Assembly: GCA_965197375.1 (NCBI GenBank)
Contig: CBDAMZ010000010.1
Location: 620,001-684,000 of the forward strand
DNA length: 64,000 nt
Direction: 5' to 3'
Source: CBDAMZ01 sp965197375
Lineage (GTDB): Bacteria; Acidobacteriota; Vicinamibacteria; Vicinamibacterales; UBA8438
The notes beneath the pieces were generated by a model. That model was not told where the DNA came from and made no database searches. It saw nothing but the letters and a program-made list of their open reading frames with translations. Below, one piece after another: positions 25,785 through 33,968 of the stretch. How positions within the stretch are numbered: the first letter of the stretch is position 1; each line of letters begins with the position of its first letter. A program made the position numbers and the translations under genes.

Positions 25785-27727
25785 CCAGGCAGGTCGCTGA
25801 GGCGTTCGCGGACCGAGGGCCGCTCGCGAACTCGATGCCGGCCTTCGAGCCCCGGCAGAGCCAGCGCAAGATGGCGGCGGCCGCCACCGAGATCTTCGAG
25901 CGTGGCGGGGTGCTGTTAGCAGAGGCCGGCACTGGAACGGGCAAGACGCTCGCGTACCTCGTCCCAGCAATCCTCAGTCGTCACCGTGTGCTGGTGTCAA
26001 CCGGCACAAAGAACCTACAGGACCAGATCTACTATAAAGACCTCCTGGCGATCCGCAGTGCCCTGGGTGTCCCGCTGAAGGTGGCCTACATGAAGGGGCG
26101 CAGCAACTATCTCTGCCGGCATCGCTTCGACGCCTTGCGGCAGAGCGACGAGCCGCGCCACGAGACCGACCGAGCTTACCTGACGCAGCTCGCGGAGTGG
26201 GTGGCCCAAACCGAAACGGGCGACCGCGCCGAGATCGAGGACCTTCCGGATAATTTTGGTATCTGGAACGACATCGCCGCCACGTCGGAGACCTGCATCG
26301 GCTCAGAATGTCCACAGCATCAAGATTGCTTCGTGACCCAGATGCGCCAGCGTGCCGCCGAGGCTGACCTGGTGATCGTCAACCACCACTTGTTGTGGGC
26401 GGACGCCGCGGTGCGACAGAGCGCCTATGGGGAGGTGATCCCGGCGTGCACCTATACGGTGATCGACGAGGCGCATCAACTGGAGGATGTGGCGACGCAA
26501 TATTTCGGGGTTTTGGTGAACGACCACCGGCTGGAAGAGTTGCACCGGGACGCTCGCCGCGCACTCACAGTCGACGTCGAGGTGAATAAGGCAGCGGTCC
26601 CTGAACTGCGACGGTTGCTGGATCGGGTACAGGACAGTGCTCGCTTCTTTTTCGGCTCGATCGTGCTTGCCGGGGATGGGGCCACGGAACGAACTCGGAT
26701 CACACCCGAGAGGCTTGCGCCGGTGGCTGGGCCGGGGCAGCAGCTGCTCCAGAGCCTCGACGAGCTGGAGGTCACCTTGTCACGACTCGATGCAACATCG
26801 GAGAGCCTCACCGCCCTCGCCAGACGCGCCGGGGAAAACCGAGACGACCTGCGCTTCCTGCTTAGCGCAGCCGATCGCGATTTCGTCTACTTCCTCGAAT
26901 TTCGCGGGCGCGGTGTCTCCCTGCGGGCCGCTCCCATCGACGTTTCGACCATCGTTCGGGAACTGCTGCTCGACCGCATGCAGGGCACAATCTTTACCTC
27001 GGCCACGCTGACCGTCGACGAGTCGTTCAACTACGTGCGGGGACGACTGGGAATCGTAGGGGCGCGCGAGCTCCGCCTGCCGGGCGAGTTCGACTACCGC
27101 GAGCAGGCAATCTTCTATCTACCACGGCGAATGCCAGACCCAAGGACGCCTCGATTCCCTGAGGCCGTTGCGCGCGAGGTTGCGGCCCTCCTGCACGTGA
27201 CCAGCGGACGAGCATTCGTTCTGTTTACAAGCTACGCTAACCTGCGCGCGGTACGGGCACTGCTGGAGCCCTTGGTTCCGTTTCCCCTTCTGGTGCAAGG
27301 GACGTCGCCGCGTACCGTGCTACTTCGTGAGTTTCGCGCGACGCCAAACGCAGTGCTGCTGGCCACGTCCAGCTTCTGGCAGGGTGTCGACGTGGCGGGC
27401 GAGGCGCTCAGCTGCGTGGTGATCGACAAACTTCCATTCGCCTCGCCTGGCGACCCACTGACCGCCGCGCGCATGGAAGCGATCGCCGACGATGGCGGCA
27501 ACCCGTTCGCCGATTACCAGGTGCCATTAGCGATCCTGACACTGCTCCAGGGCCTCGGGCGTCTCATTCGGCATCGGCAGGACCGTGGTGTGCTCGCGCT
27601 CCTCGATCCTCGAATTCGCACGAAAGGCTACGGGCAGCGGTTCATTGCCTCCCTACCACCAGCACCGGTGACGCACGATCTGGCGGAGGTGGACCGCTTC
27701 CTCAAAGGTGTAGACTTGGGGCGATGA
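25745..27727 (+). CDS. DinG/XPD-like ATP-dependent DNA helicase
   Basis: 660 residues from GTG 25745, overlapping the glyA end by 40 nt; no better start lies nearer the conserved region. Superfamily 2 helicase with a likely 4Fe-4S cluster. Walker A AEAGTGTGKTLAYLVP (about 59-74), four spaced cysteines (YLC, ETC, SEC, QDC at about 120-200) that match the XPD-type cluster site, DEAH in TVIDEAHQLED, then motifs TSATL and ATSSFWQGVDVAGEALSCVVIDKLPF, and the final QGLGRLIRHRQDRG (arginine finger). DinG/YoaA proteins unwind R-loops or stalled forks. It ends overlapping the TPR gene (ATGA). Confidence 0.92.
   Translation: MPKIPAAPDPPDLTRQVAEAFADRGPLANSMPAFEPRQSQRKMAAAATEIFERGGVLLAEAGTGTGKTLAYLVPAILSRHRVLVSTGTKNLQDQIYYKDLLAIRSALGVPLKVAYMKGRSNYLCRHRFDALRQSDEPRHETDRAYLTQLAEWVAQTETGDRAEIEDLPDNFGIWNDIAATSETCIGSECPQHQDCFVTQMRQRAAEADLVIVNHHLLWADAAVRQSAYGEVIPACTYTVIDEAHQLEDVATQYFGVLVNDHRLEELHRDARRALTVDVEVNKAAVPELRRLLDRVQDSARFFFGSIVLAGDGATERTRITPERLAPVAGPGQQLLQSLDELEVTLSRLDATSESLTALARRAGENRDDLRFLLSAADRDFVYFLEFRGRGVSLRAAPIDVSTIVRELLLDRMQGTIFTSATLTVDESFNYVRGRLGIVGARELRLPGEFDYREQAIFYLPRRMPDPRTPRFPEAVAREVAALLHVTSGRAFVLFTSYANLRAVRALLEPLVPFPLLVQGTSPRTVLLREFRATPNAVLLATSSFWQGVDVAGEALSCVVIDKLPFASPGDPLTAARMEAIADDGGNPFADYQVPLAILTLLQGLGRLIRHRQDRGVLALLDPRIRTKGYGQRFIASLPPAPVTHDLAEVDRFLKGVDLGR
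27711..27716 (+). promoter_or_regulatory. Candidate -10 box for the TPR protein gene
   Basis: TAGACT sits inside the end of the helicase gene, 7 nt before the ATG at 27724, the same geometry as at 21711-21724. A weak GGGG before the ATG could instead act as ribosome binding site in a coupled operon. Confidence 0.3.
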
Positions 27728-28863
27728 TTTTTAGCGGTCGCGCATCCGATAGTCAGCTTAGGCTGGCGCGGCACCTAGTCGTTTTCACCACGGCCGTCGT
27801 CTGCTTTGGCCCGGCGGTCCCCTCCAGCGTTGCCCAGACAACCGGCGCCATTCGCGGGATCGTCCGTAATAGCGAAGGTCAGGCGGTCGGCGCCGCCCGG
27901 GTCGTGGTGAACCGGCTGGGTCCGGGCGACACGGGTGTCGAAATCGAGACGGAGGCCGACGGACGGTTTGCGCACGACGGCCTCGAATCGGGGTTCTACA
28001 CGGTCGCGGCCGACAAAGAAGGACTGGGCAGCGAGTCCTATCGCGTCCGGGTGCGCGGCGGTCGCACAGTCGCGGTCAACTTTCTTGTGGAATCTGGGCG
28101 ACGCGTGACATCTGGGTTGGTCGACCTCTTCGGCGCTGGTGTGGCGGCCAGGCGCACCGGGACTTACAGCGAGGTTTACCGCGTCCGGGTGCGCGGCGGT
28201 CGCACAGTTGAGATTAATTTTCTTGTGGAGCCTGGGCAGCGTGTAGCGTCTGGGTCGGTCGACCCGGGCAAACGCGAAGCCTTGGCCGCCGCCTTCGGCG
28301 CCGGCGTGGCGGCCAGTCGCGCCGGGGCTTACGTGGAAGCGGTCGCGCAGTTTGCGCAGGCGCTCGAGCTGCATTCGACCTGTGTCGAGTGCCACTTCAA
28401 CGTCGGCGTGGCCTACTCCGAGATCGACCGATTTACCGATGCCGAAGCAGCGTTCAAGCGTGCAATCGACCTCCGACCGGACTACACCGCTGCCTACTAC
28501 GGGTTGGCGAACGTGTACCGCCGTCAAAACCGCCCAGAGGATGCCGCCGGCGCGCGTGACGAAGCGCACCGGATTGTCCTAGCAGCGATCGAGACTGGGC
28601 GCGTGCAGGCCGCCGATGCGGTGACCCGCGGCATAGCCTTTCTGAATGCGGGTAATACCACCGACGCCCAACACCGGTTCGAGGAGGCGCTGAGGCAGAG
28701 CCCGGGCTTCGGTCCGGCACATTATTGGCTAGGCGTGAGCCTCATGGAGCTGGGCGCGCCAGACCAAGCAGCAGCCCAGGGGCTCCAGCAGTATCTCAGT
28801 CTCGAACCCAACGGCGAATACTCCGAGCCAGCGAGAGAACGTCTCCGCCAGCTGGAACGGTAG
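27724..28863 (+). CDS. Exported carboxypeptidase-regulatory-domain and TPR protein
   Basis: 379 residues. A signal peptide (about 1-38, ending SSVAQ) is followed by a carboxypeptidase regulatory-like beta-sandwich (TGAIRGIVRNSEGQAVGAARV, to about residue 125). Then come a duplicated segment and four or five TPR units (AVAQFAQALELHSTCVECHFNVGVAYSEI, DAEAAFKRAIDLRPDYTAAYYGLANVYRR, and others). The segment YRVRVRGGRTV..NFLVE.G.RV.SG occurs twice, 46 codons apart. Such proteins are frequent in Acidobacteriota and probably bind periplasmic proteins or peptides; no enzyme motif is seen. The ATG overlaps the helicase stop. Confidence 0.78.
   Translation: MIFSGRASDSQLRLARHLVVFTTAVVCFGPAVPSSVAQTTGAIRGIVRNSEGQAVGAARVVVNRLGPGDTGVEIETEADGRFAHDGLESGFYTVAADKEGLGSESYRVRVRGGRTVAVNFLVESGRRVTSGLVDLFGAGVAARRTGTYSEVYRVRVRGGRTVEINFLVEPGQRVASGSVDPGKREALAAAFGAGVAASRAGAYVEAVAQFAQALELHSTCVECHFNVGVAYSEIDRFTDAEAAFKRAIDLRPDYTAAYYGLANVYRRQNRPEDAAGARDEAHRIVLAAIETGRVQAADAVTRGIAFLNAGNTTDAQHRFEEALRQSPGFGPAHYWLGVSLMELGAPDQAAAQGLQQYLSLEPNGEYSEPARERLRQLER
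28037..28312 (+). repeat. In-frame tandem duplication of about 138 bp within the TPR protein gene
   Basis: GCGTCCGGGTGCGCGGCGGT occurs at 28043 and again at 28181, an offset of 138 nt (46 codons). Similarity continues for some 90 nt beyond the core, including the CTTGTGGA..CTGGGC..CG stretches. Unit 1 ends FGAGVAARRTGTYSE and the segment after unit 2 ends FGAGVAASRAGAYVE, showing that the repeat includes the first TPR helix. Silent and replacement differences show it is not brand new. Confidence 0.75.
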
Positions 28864-28927
28864 CCCAGTGCCGATCTCTGAAGAAGCCGAGCCGGCAAGG
28901 GATCCCCCAACATCATCATCCAACCCG

Positions 28928-29650
28928 ATGCTCCCCGATACCATCCGGTGCAACGTCGCGGACGTTCGCGATCGTATTGCCCGGGCCGCGCGTGCAGCGG
29001 GCCGCGACCCACATGAGATACGGCTCGTGGCCATTTCCAAGACTTTTCCTCTCTCCCACGTGAGAGCGGCTGCCGCTGCCGGCCTCACCGACTTTGGTGA
29101 AAACCGCGTGCAGGAAGCGCTGCAGAAAGTCGCGCAATCGACCCAACCACAGATTAGGTGGCACTTGGTTGGCCACCTGCAGTCAAACAAGGCGCGTAAA
29201 GCGGCTACAGCGTTCGCTTGGATTCATTCTGTCGACAGCGTGTCAATCCTGCAGCGTCTCGACCGGGCCGCAGCCGAACAGGGCACGACACCCGGTCTGC
29301 TCGTTCAGGTCGATCTGGCTGACGAAGCGACGAAGCATGGTGCGTCGACTGACAAGACACGTCGCATCCTCGACGCCGCGTCCACCTGCCGGGCCTCCAA
29401 GGTACATGGGCTGATGCTCATGCCGCCATGGTCCGAGGATCCGGAAGTGGTGAGACCGTATTTCCGGCGCCTCCGTGAATTGCGAGATGAGCTCGCGGGC
29501 GTCGGCGTCGAGTCCCACATGCTGCGCGAACTGTCGATGGGTATGAGTCACGATTTCGAGACGGCGATCGAGGAGGGAGCCACGATGGTGAGGATCGGTA
29601 CGGCACTGTTCGGACGCCGGACGCCCGCCGTGCCCACAGGCGCTGCCTGA
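28928..29650 (+). CDS. YggS-family PLP-binding homeostasis protein
   Basis: 240 residues from ATG 28928; a GTG at 28868 in the same frame would add 20 non-conserved residues. Alanine-racemase-like TIM barrel that binds PLP without known catalysis and buffers cellular PLP. Seen: RLVAISKTFPLSHVRAA (PLP lysine), FGENRVQEALQK, WHLVGHLQSNKARKA, HSVDSVSILQRLD, and the phosphate-binding end LSMGMSHDFETAIEEGATMVRIGTALFG. All are hallmarks of the YggS/PROSC family. It often sits near division genes; here it follows the TPR gene and is convergent with lepB. Confidence 0.93.
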   Translation: MLPDTIRCNVADVRDRIARAARAAGRDPHEIRLVAISKTFPLSHVRAAAAAGLTDFGENRVQEALQKVAQSTQPQIRWHLVGHLQSNKARKAATAFAWIHSVDSVSILQRLDRAAAEQGTTPGLLVQVDLADEATKHGASTDKTRRILDAASTCRASKVHGLMLMPPWSEDPEVVRPYFRRLRELRDELAGVGVESHMLRELSMGMSHDFETAIEEGATMVRIGTALFGRRTPAVPTGAA

Positions 29651-29709
29651 GTCAGCGCCCTGTCGGGGCTGTGCTCCGTTTTCGCCAGCCGGTCTGAAGC
29701 GTGGCTTCG

Positions 29710-30399
29710 CTAGCGAATCTGCTGGAACAGCCGGTCCCAGCGCGTCCGCGTGAAGAAATGTACGAGGACCGACGACACCCGCCGGATCGCGGCACCAACT
29801 CCGGTTCCTGGGGCCAGCTCTGGGACCGCTTCGTAGGACCAATACACCACTAATGCCTTGCCTTTGAGGTGGGAGCCGGGCAACAGCCCCCAGAAGCGAC
29901 TGTCCTGCGAATTGTCCCGGTTGTCCCCCATCATGAAATAGTGTCCGTCCGGCACCAAGATCGGGCCGAAGTTGTCGCGGCCGGCGATGGCGTATGTTCC
30001 TGCGGCAACGCTCTTCATCCGCGTGGGGAGATACGGCTCGTCAAGCGCCACGCCGTCAATGAACACGTGCTTGTCGTGCACCTCAAGGGTTTCACCAGGA
30101 AGTCCGATGGCACGTTTAATAAAGTCTCGCTCGGGCCGCTCAGGGTACTTGAAGACAACGACATCGCCACGCTGAACGCCGGCCGTCGGAAGCAGCATGC
30201 GTTGCGCCTCGGTCGCGGTCGGGCTAAAGACGAATTTGTTGACCAGTAGGTGATCGCCGATGAGCAGGTTCTCCTCCATCGAGCCGGTTGGGATTTTGAA
30301 CGCTTGCACCACCCATGTGCGAATAAAGAGCGCGAAGATCACGGCGATCACGATCGACTCGAAGTAGTCGCGTGCCATCGATTTCTTGAACGACGTCAC
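29710..30399 (-). CDS. lepB: Signal peptidase I
   Basis: 229 residues. A single N-terminal membrane helix (about 13-30) is followed by the periplasmic catalytic domain. The serine-lysine dyad is visible: KIPTGSMEENLL with Ser40, and RDFIKRAIGLPGE with Lys95. GDNRDNSQDSRFWG is the box E region. It cleaves signal peptides from exported proteins at the outer face of the inner membrane. It starts 2 nt after the lepA stop, the conserved lepA-lepB operon. Confidence 0.96.
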   Translation of the reverse strand: MTSFKKSMARDYFESIVIAVIFALFIRTWVVQAFKIPTGSMEENLLIGDHLLVNKFVFSPTATEAQRMLLPTAGVQRGDVVVFKYPERPERDFIKRAIGLPGETLEVHDKHVFIDGVALDEPYLPTRMKSVAAGTYAIAGRDNFGPILVPDGHYFMMGDNRDNSQDSRFWGLLPGSHLKGKALVVYWSYEAVPELAPGTGVGAAIRRVSSVLVHFFTRTRWDRLFQQIR

Positions 30400-30401
30400 C
30401 G

Positions 30402-32204
30402 TTAATCTACCCCGACCTTGAGCACCGCCAGGAATGCCTCCTGCGGTATCTCGACACGTCCAACGCGCTTCATGCGCCGCTTACCCTCCCGCTGTTTCTC
30501 GAGCAGCTTTCGCTTGCGCGTGATGTCACCACCGTAGCATTTGGCTAGCACGTTTTTTCGAAGTGGTTTGACCGTTTCTCGCGCGATGACGCGGGTACCA
30601 AGCGCCGCCTGAATCGCGACCTCAAACATCTGCCGCGGGATGAGCTGGCGCATCTTGGTCGCCAGCGCCCGCCCCCGCGTATAGGCCGTGTCACCATGGA
30701 CGATGACCGACAAGGCATCAATCGGCTCGCCGTTTACGAGGAGTTCCAGCTTGACGAGCGGCGACACCCAGTAGCCAGTCACATGATAGTCGAGCGAAGT
30801 GTAGCCACGCGAAATCGTCTTCAGTCGGTCATAAAAATCGAGGACCACCTCATTAAACGGCAACTCGTAAGTGATCATCACCCGGTTGGACGCGTGGTAG
30901 GTGAGATTCTTTTGAACCCCGCGCTTCTCCTGGCACAGCTTGAGGATGGCACCAACGTGTTCTGCCGGCGTCAAGATCGTCGCAGTGATCGCCGGTTCTT
31001 CAATTTTGGCGATGCATCCCGCATCCGGAAGCTTTGCCGGATTGTCAACCTCCAGAACTTCTCCATCGGTGGTGGTTACCCGGTACAAAACACTTGGCGC
31101 CGTGGTCACCAGCTCCATGTTGAATTCACGCTCTAGCCGTTCCTGCACGATCTCCATGTGGAGTAACCCCAGAAAACCGCACCGGAACCCGAAGCCAAGG
31201 GCTGTCGAGGTCTCCGGCTCAAAGAAAAACGACGAATCGTTGAGCCTCAGCTTCTCGAGCGCGTCGCGGAGCTCCGGATACCGGTGCCCTTCGACCGGGT
31301 AGAGGCCGGCAAAGACCACCGGCCTCATCTCTTTGAACCCGGGGAACGGCTCTGGCGTCGGCTTGGCTGATTCGGTGATCGTGTCGCCGATCTTCGCGTC
31401 GCTAACCCGTTTCATCCCGACAACAACGAACCCCACCTCGCCGACAGCGAGCTCGTCGACCATCTCCGGCCTAGGCGAAAAAATGCCGACCTGCTCAACT
31501 TCGTGGTCTTGTCCCCGCGCCATCAGCCGGATCTGCATCTTACGGCGAATGGCGCCATCCACCACGCGGATGAGTACCACCACGCCGCGATACGTGTCGT
31601 ACCACGAATCAAAGATCAACGCTTTAAGACTTGAAGTCGGATCGCCCATCGGTGGCGGCAGGCGGTTGACAACCGCCTCGAGGACCTCGTGCGTCCCGAC
31701 GCCATCTTTCGCGCTGGCGAGCAGGGCGGCGGACGCGTCGAGCCCAATGAGTTCCTCGATCTGCCGCGCCGCCGCGTCGGCCTGGGCGCCCGGGAGGTCG
31801 ATCTTGTTGATGACCAGAATGATCTCCAGGTTACGCTCGACGGCCAGATAAGCGTTGGCAACGGTTTGCGCCTCGACGCCCTGCGAGGCATCAACGAGAA
31901 GAATCGCGCCTTCGCATGCGGCGAGCGAGCGCGTTACTTCGTAGGAGAAGTCGACGTGCCCCGGCGTATCGATGAGGTTTAGGATATACGGCTGGCCGTC
32001 GTCAGCCGTATATGACAAGCGCACCGCGTGCGCCTTGATCGTGATGCCCCGCTCGCGCTCCAGGTCCATGCTGTCGAGCACCTGGGCTTCCATTTCGCGT
32101 GGCCAAAGGGCGCCCGTGTGCTCGAGAAAGCGGTCCGCTAACGTCGATTTTCCGTGATCGATATGTGCAATGATGGAGAAATTTCGAATGCGCTGGTAAT
32201 CCAT
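30402..32204 (-). CDS. lepA: Elongation factor 4 (ribosomal back-translocase GTPase)
   Basis: 600 residues, standard. A translational GTPase with G1 AHIDHGKSTLADR, effector RGITIKAH, G3 DTPGHVDFSYEV, G4 NKIDLPGA and G5 SAKDG. The LepA-specific C-terminal domain ends with GRVEIPQEAFLAVLKV, and CYGGDITRKRKLLEKQREGK is diagnostic. It acts on stalled or mis-translocated ribosomes and is partly membrane associated. A TATAAT box lies 24 nt upstream of the ATG. It is co-transcribed with lepB. Confidence 0.97.
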   Translation of the reverse strand: MDYQRIRNFSIIAHIDHGKSTLADRFLEHTGALWPREMEAQVLDSMDLERERGITIKAHAVRLSYTADDGQPYILNLIDTPGHVDFSYEVTRSLAACEGAILLVDASQGVEAQTVANAYLAVERNLEIILVINKIDLPGAQADAAARQIEELIGLDASAALLASAKDGVGTHEVLEAVVNRLPPPMGDPTSSLKALIFDSWYDTYRGVVVLIRVVDGAIRRKMQIRLMARGQDHEVEQVGIFSPRPEMVDELAVGEVGFVVVGMKRVSDAKIGDTITESAKPTPEPFPGFKEMRPVVFAGLYPVEGHRYPELRDALEKLRLNDSSFFFEPETSTALGFGFRCGFLGLLHMEIVQERLEREFNMELVTTAPSVLYRVTTTDGEVLEVDNPAKLPDAGCIAKIEEPAITATILTPAEHVGAILKLCQEKRGVQKNLTYHASNRVMITYELPFNEVVLDFYDRLKTISRGYTSLDYHVTGYWVSPLVKLELLVNGEPIDALSVIVHGDTAYTRGRALATKMRQLIPRQMFEVAIQAALGTRVIARETVKPLRKNVLAKCYGGDITRKRKLLEKQREGKRRMKRVGRVEIPQEAFLAVLKVGVD

Positions 32205-32228
32205 CTGGGTGGCGCCAGGAACGTTACC

Positions 32229-32234
32229 ATTATA
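32229..32234 (-). promoter_or_regulatory. Consensus -10 box for lepA
   Basis: Perfect TATAAT on the minus strand, 24 nt before the lepA ATG, predicting a leader of about 17 nt with no clear Shine-Dalgarno sequence. No good -35 at standard spacing. Confidence 0.5.
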
Positions 32235-32322
32235 CGGGAAGCGGATGCACCAACGTGTGGCCCGCGGCTCGCCTCATTGGCCCATTCACGACTCGGAACT
32301 TCCACCGCTGGACGATCCGGTA

Positions 32323-33462
32323 CTACCGGTTGTCGAGCGCCACGAAAGTCTGCGGATAGGTCGGGCCGACATATTCCGCGCGTGGGCGGATAAGCCGGTT
32401 GTTCGCGTACTGCTCAAGGACGTGCGCCGTCCAACCGGACATCCGGCTCACCGCGAAAATCGGCGTGAACAGCTCGACCGGAATCCCGAGTAGGTGATAC
32501 GTTGACGCCGAGTAGAAGTCAACGTTTGCGCTGATCTGCTTTTCTTGTTGCATCAGCTCCTCGATCCGCCGCGACATCTCAAACCACCGCCTGTGCCCGA
32601 CGCGCTCGCCGATCTGCTGTGACATCCGGCGCAGGTGTGTCGCGCGCGGATCCTCGGTCCGGTACACACGGTGTCCAAACCCCGGCACCTTCTCCTTCCG
32701 AGCCAGCATGCCGCGGATGACCTCGTCAACTCGCGCGTCCGCGGCGTCTTCACCAATCGCCGCAAGCACCTTCATCACTTCGGCGTTTGCACCTCCGTGG
32801 AGTGGGCCCTTGAGCGCACCGAGGCCGGCGACGACCGCCGAGTGGATATCGCTCAAGGTCGCCGCCGTCACGCGGGCGGCAAACGTCGAAGCGTTCAGCT
32901 CGTGATCGGCGTGAAGGATGAGCGCGACGTCGAACGCGCGCGCCGCCAGCGCGTCTGGGCGTTCACCAGTAAGCATCAACAGGAAGTTGGCAGCGTGGCT
33001 TATTGCCGGATCGGGGGCGATGGATCCCCCGCCAGCCGTGATGCGACCATAGGTCGCCACGATGCTCGCCACCTGCCCCGTGAGCCGAACGGCCTTGCGA
33101 TAACTGGCTGCCGGCGATCGATCCTCAGCTTCGGAATCAAAATGGGACAATGCCGAGACCAGCGTGCGGAGCGCGTCCATTGCGTCCCCAGGAGGCAGAG
33201 AGCGGATGAGACGCAGGAGGGACTCCGGCAGCAGCCGAGCGTCAGCGAACTGGGATTGGAGATCGCCAAGCTCGGCGCGTGTCGGCAAGCGACGATGCCA
33301 TAAGAGATAGCAGACCTCTTCGAATGTTGCGTCGCGGGCCAGGTCATGGATGTCATAGCCACAATACGCGAGGACGCCCCGCTCCCCGTCCAGGTGACAG
33401 ATGGCTGACGACGTGGAAACGACACCCTCGAGACCTGCCCTCAGGTTCATAGCGTTAGTCAT
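32323..33462 (-). CDS. Citrate synthase (or 2-methylcitrate synthase)
   Basis: 379 residues from ATG 33462 (ATG 33450 is equally possible). Condenses acetyl-CoA (or propionyl-CoA) with oxaloacetate. Seen: GVLAYCGYDIHDLA, the active-site histidines in HADHELNASTFAAR and PLHGGANAEV, GFGHRVYRTEDPRA, and the catalytic aspartate in ANVDFYSASTYHLLGIP. The short, type-I-like form lacking the N-terminal beta domain of E. coli GltA also includes 2-methylcitrate synthases, and no prpB/prpD neighbours are present to decide. It is upstream of lepA on the same strand with a 118-nt gap. Confidence 0.9.
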   Translation of the reverse strand: MTNAMNLRAGLEGVVSTSSAICHLDGERGVLAYCGYDIHDLARDATFEEVCYLLWHRRLPTRAELGDLQSQFADARLLPESLLRLIRSLPPGDAMDALRTLVSALSHFDSEAEDRSPAASYRKAVRLTGQVASIVATYGRITAGGGSIAPDPAISHAANFLLMLTGERPDALAARAFDVALILHADHELNASTFAARVTAATLSDIHSAVVAGLGALKGPLHGGANAEVMKVLAAIGEDAADARVDEVIRGMLARKEKVPGFGHRVYRTEDPRATHLRRMSQQIGERVGHRRWFEMSRRIEELMQQEKQISANVDFYSASTYHLLGIPVELFTPIFAVSRMSGWTAHVLEQYANNRLIRPRAEYVGPTYPQTFVALDNR

Positions 33463-33472
33463 GACGGTCCCG

Positions 33473-33916
33473 TTATCTGGCCGGTTCCGGAGCGTCGCCC
33501 GCGCCGGTGCCCGGCGGCTGGCGATAGACAGCTCCGACTATCATGCCGTAGACGGCAAACTCGACAACGTAGTCAATAGCTAGCGCCGCAGCGAGCTTAC
33601 CCGAGATCTGAAATGCCACATATCCCCAGACCCCAGCGAACGAAATCAGCATGAGCGCCACCAGCACGCCGAATCGTATCCCCTCCTGGACTCCCTGCCC
33701 ACCTTCGTATCCCTTGGCGTACATGTAGGCGAACGCCAAAAAACCGACGAGTGCGACGCCGAAACCGACGAAAGCGTTAGTCTCGTCACCGCCGCGGACA
33801 CCGGACACCTGTTGCGAATATAGATCGGCCAGCAACATACCATGGACGACCGACCCGATGGCCACGAACACGACCCAGGCAGCAACGGCCGCGACCGCAA
33901 GGCGGGGGAAGTTCAT
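33473..33916 (-). CDS. Small four-helix membrane protein, function unknown
   Basis: 147 residues with four hydrophobic segments at about 5-27, 48-68, 80-102 and 110-130. The first begins NFPRLAVAAVAAWVVFVAIG and is followed by HGMLLADLYSQQ. The pattern of a histidine after helix 1 and an 'AYMYAKGYEGG' motif after helix 2 recurs in small uncharacterised membrane proteins of many phyla. No enzyme motif is seen. A good AAGGAG ribosome binding site stands 7 nt before the ATG. It lies between the GT2 gene and citrate synthase on the same strand. Confidence 0.7.
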   Translation of the reverse strand: MNFPRLAVAAVAAWVVFVAIGSVVHGMLLADLYSQQVSGVRGGDETNAFVGFGVALVGFLAFAYMYAKGYEGGQGVQEGIRFGVLVALMLISFAGVWGYVAFQISGKLAAALAIDYVVEFAVYGMIVGAVYRQPPGTGAGDAPEPAR

Positions 33917-33968
33917 CGTGTGCTCCTTTTCAATCCACCCCGCGCCAAGCTCGCGCGCGAGTGTGAGT

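Noticed and set aside
25008..25970. 320-codon minus-strand frame opposite glyA
   Set aside because: Antisense to glyA and the helicase start; no domain.
27775..28569. 264-codon minus-strand frame opposite the TPR protein gene
   Set aside because: Shadow; its apparent internal repeats only mirror the duplication on the coding strand.
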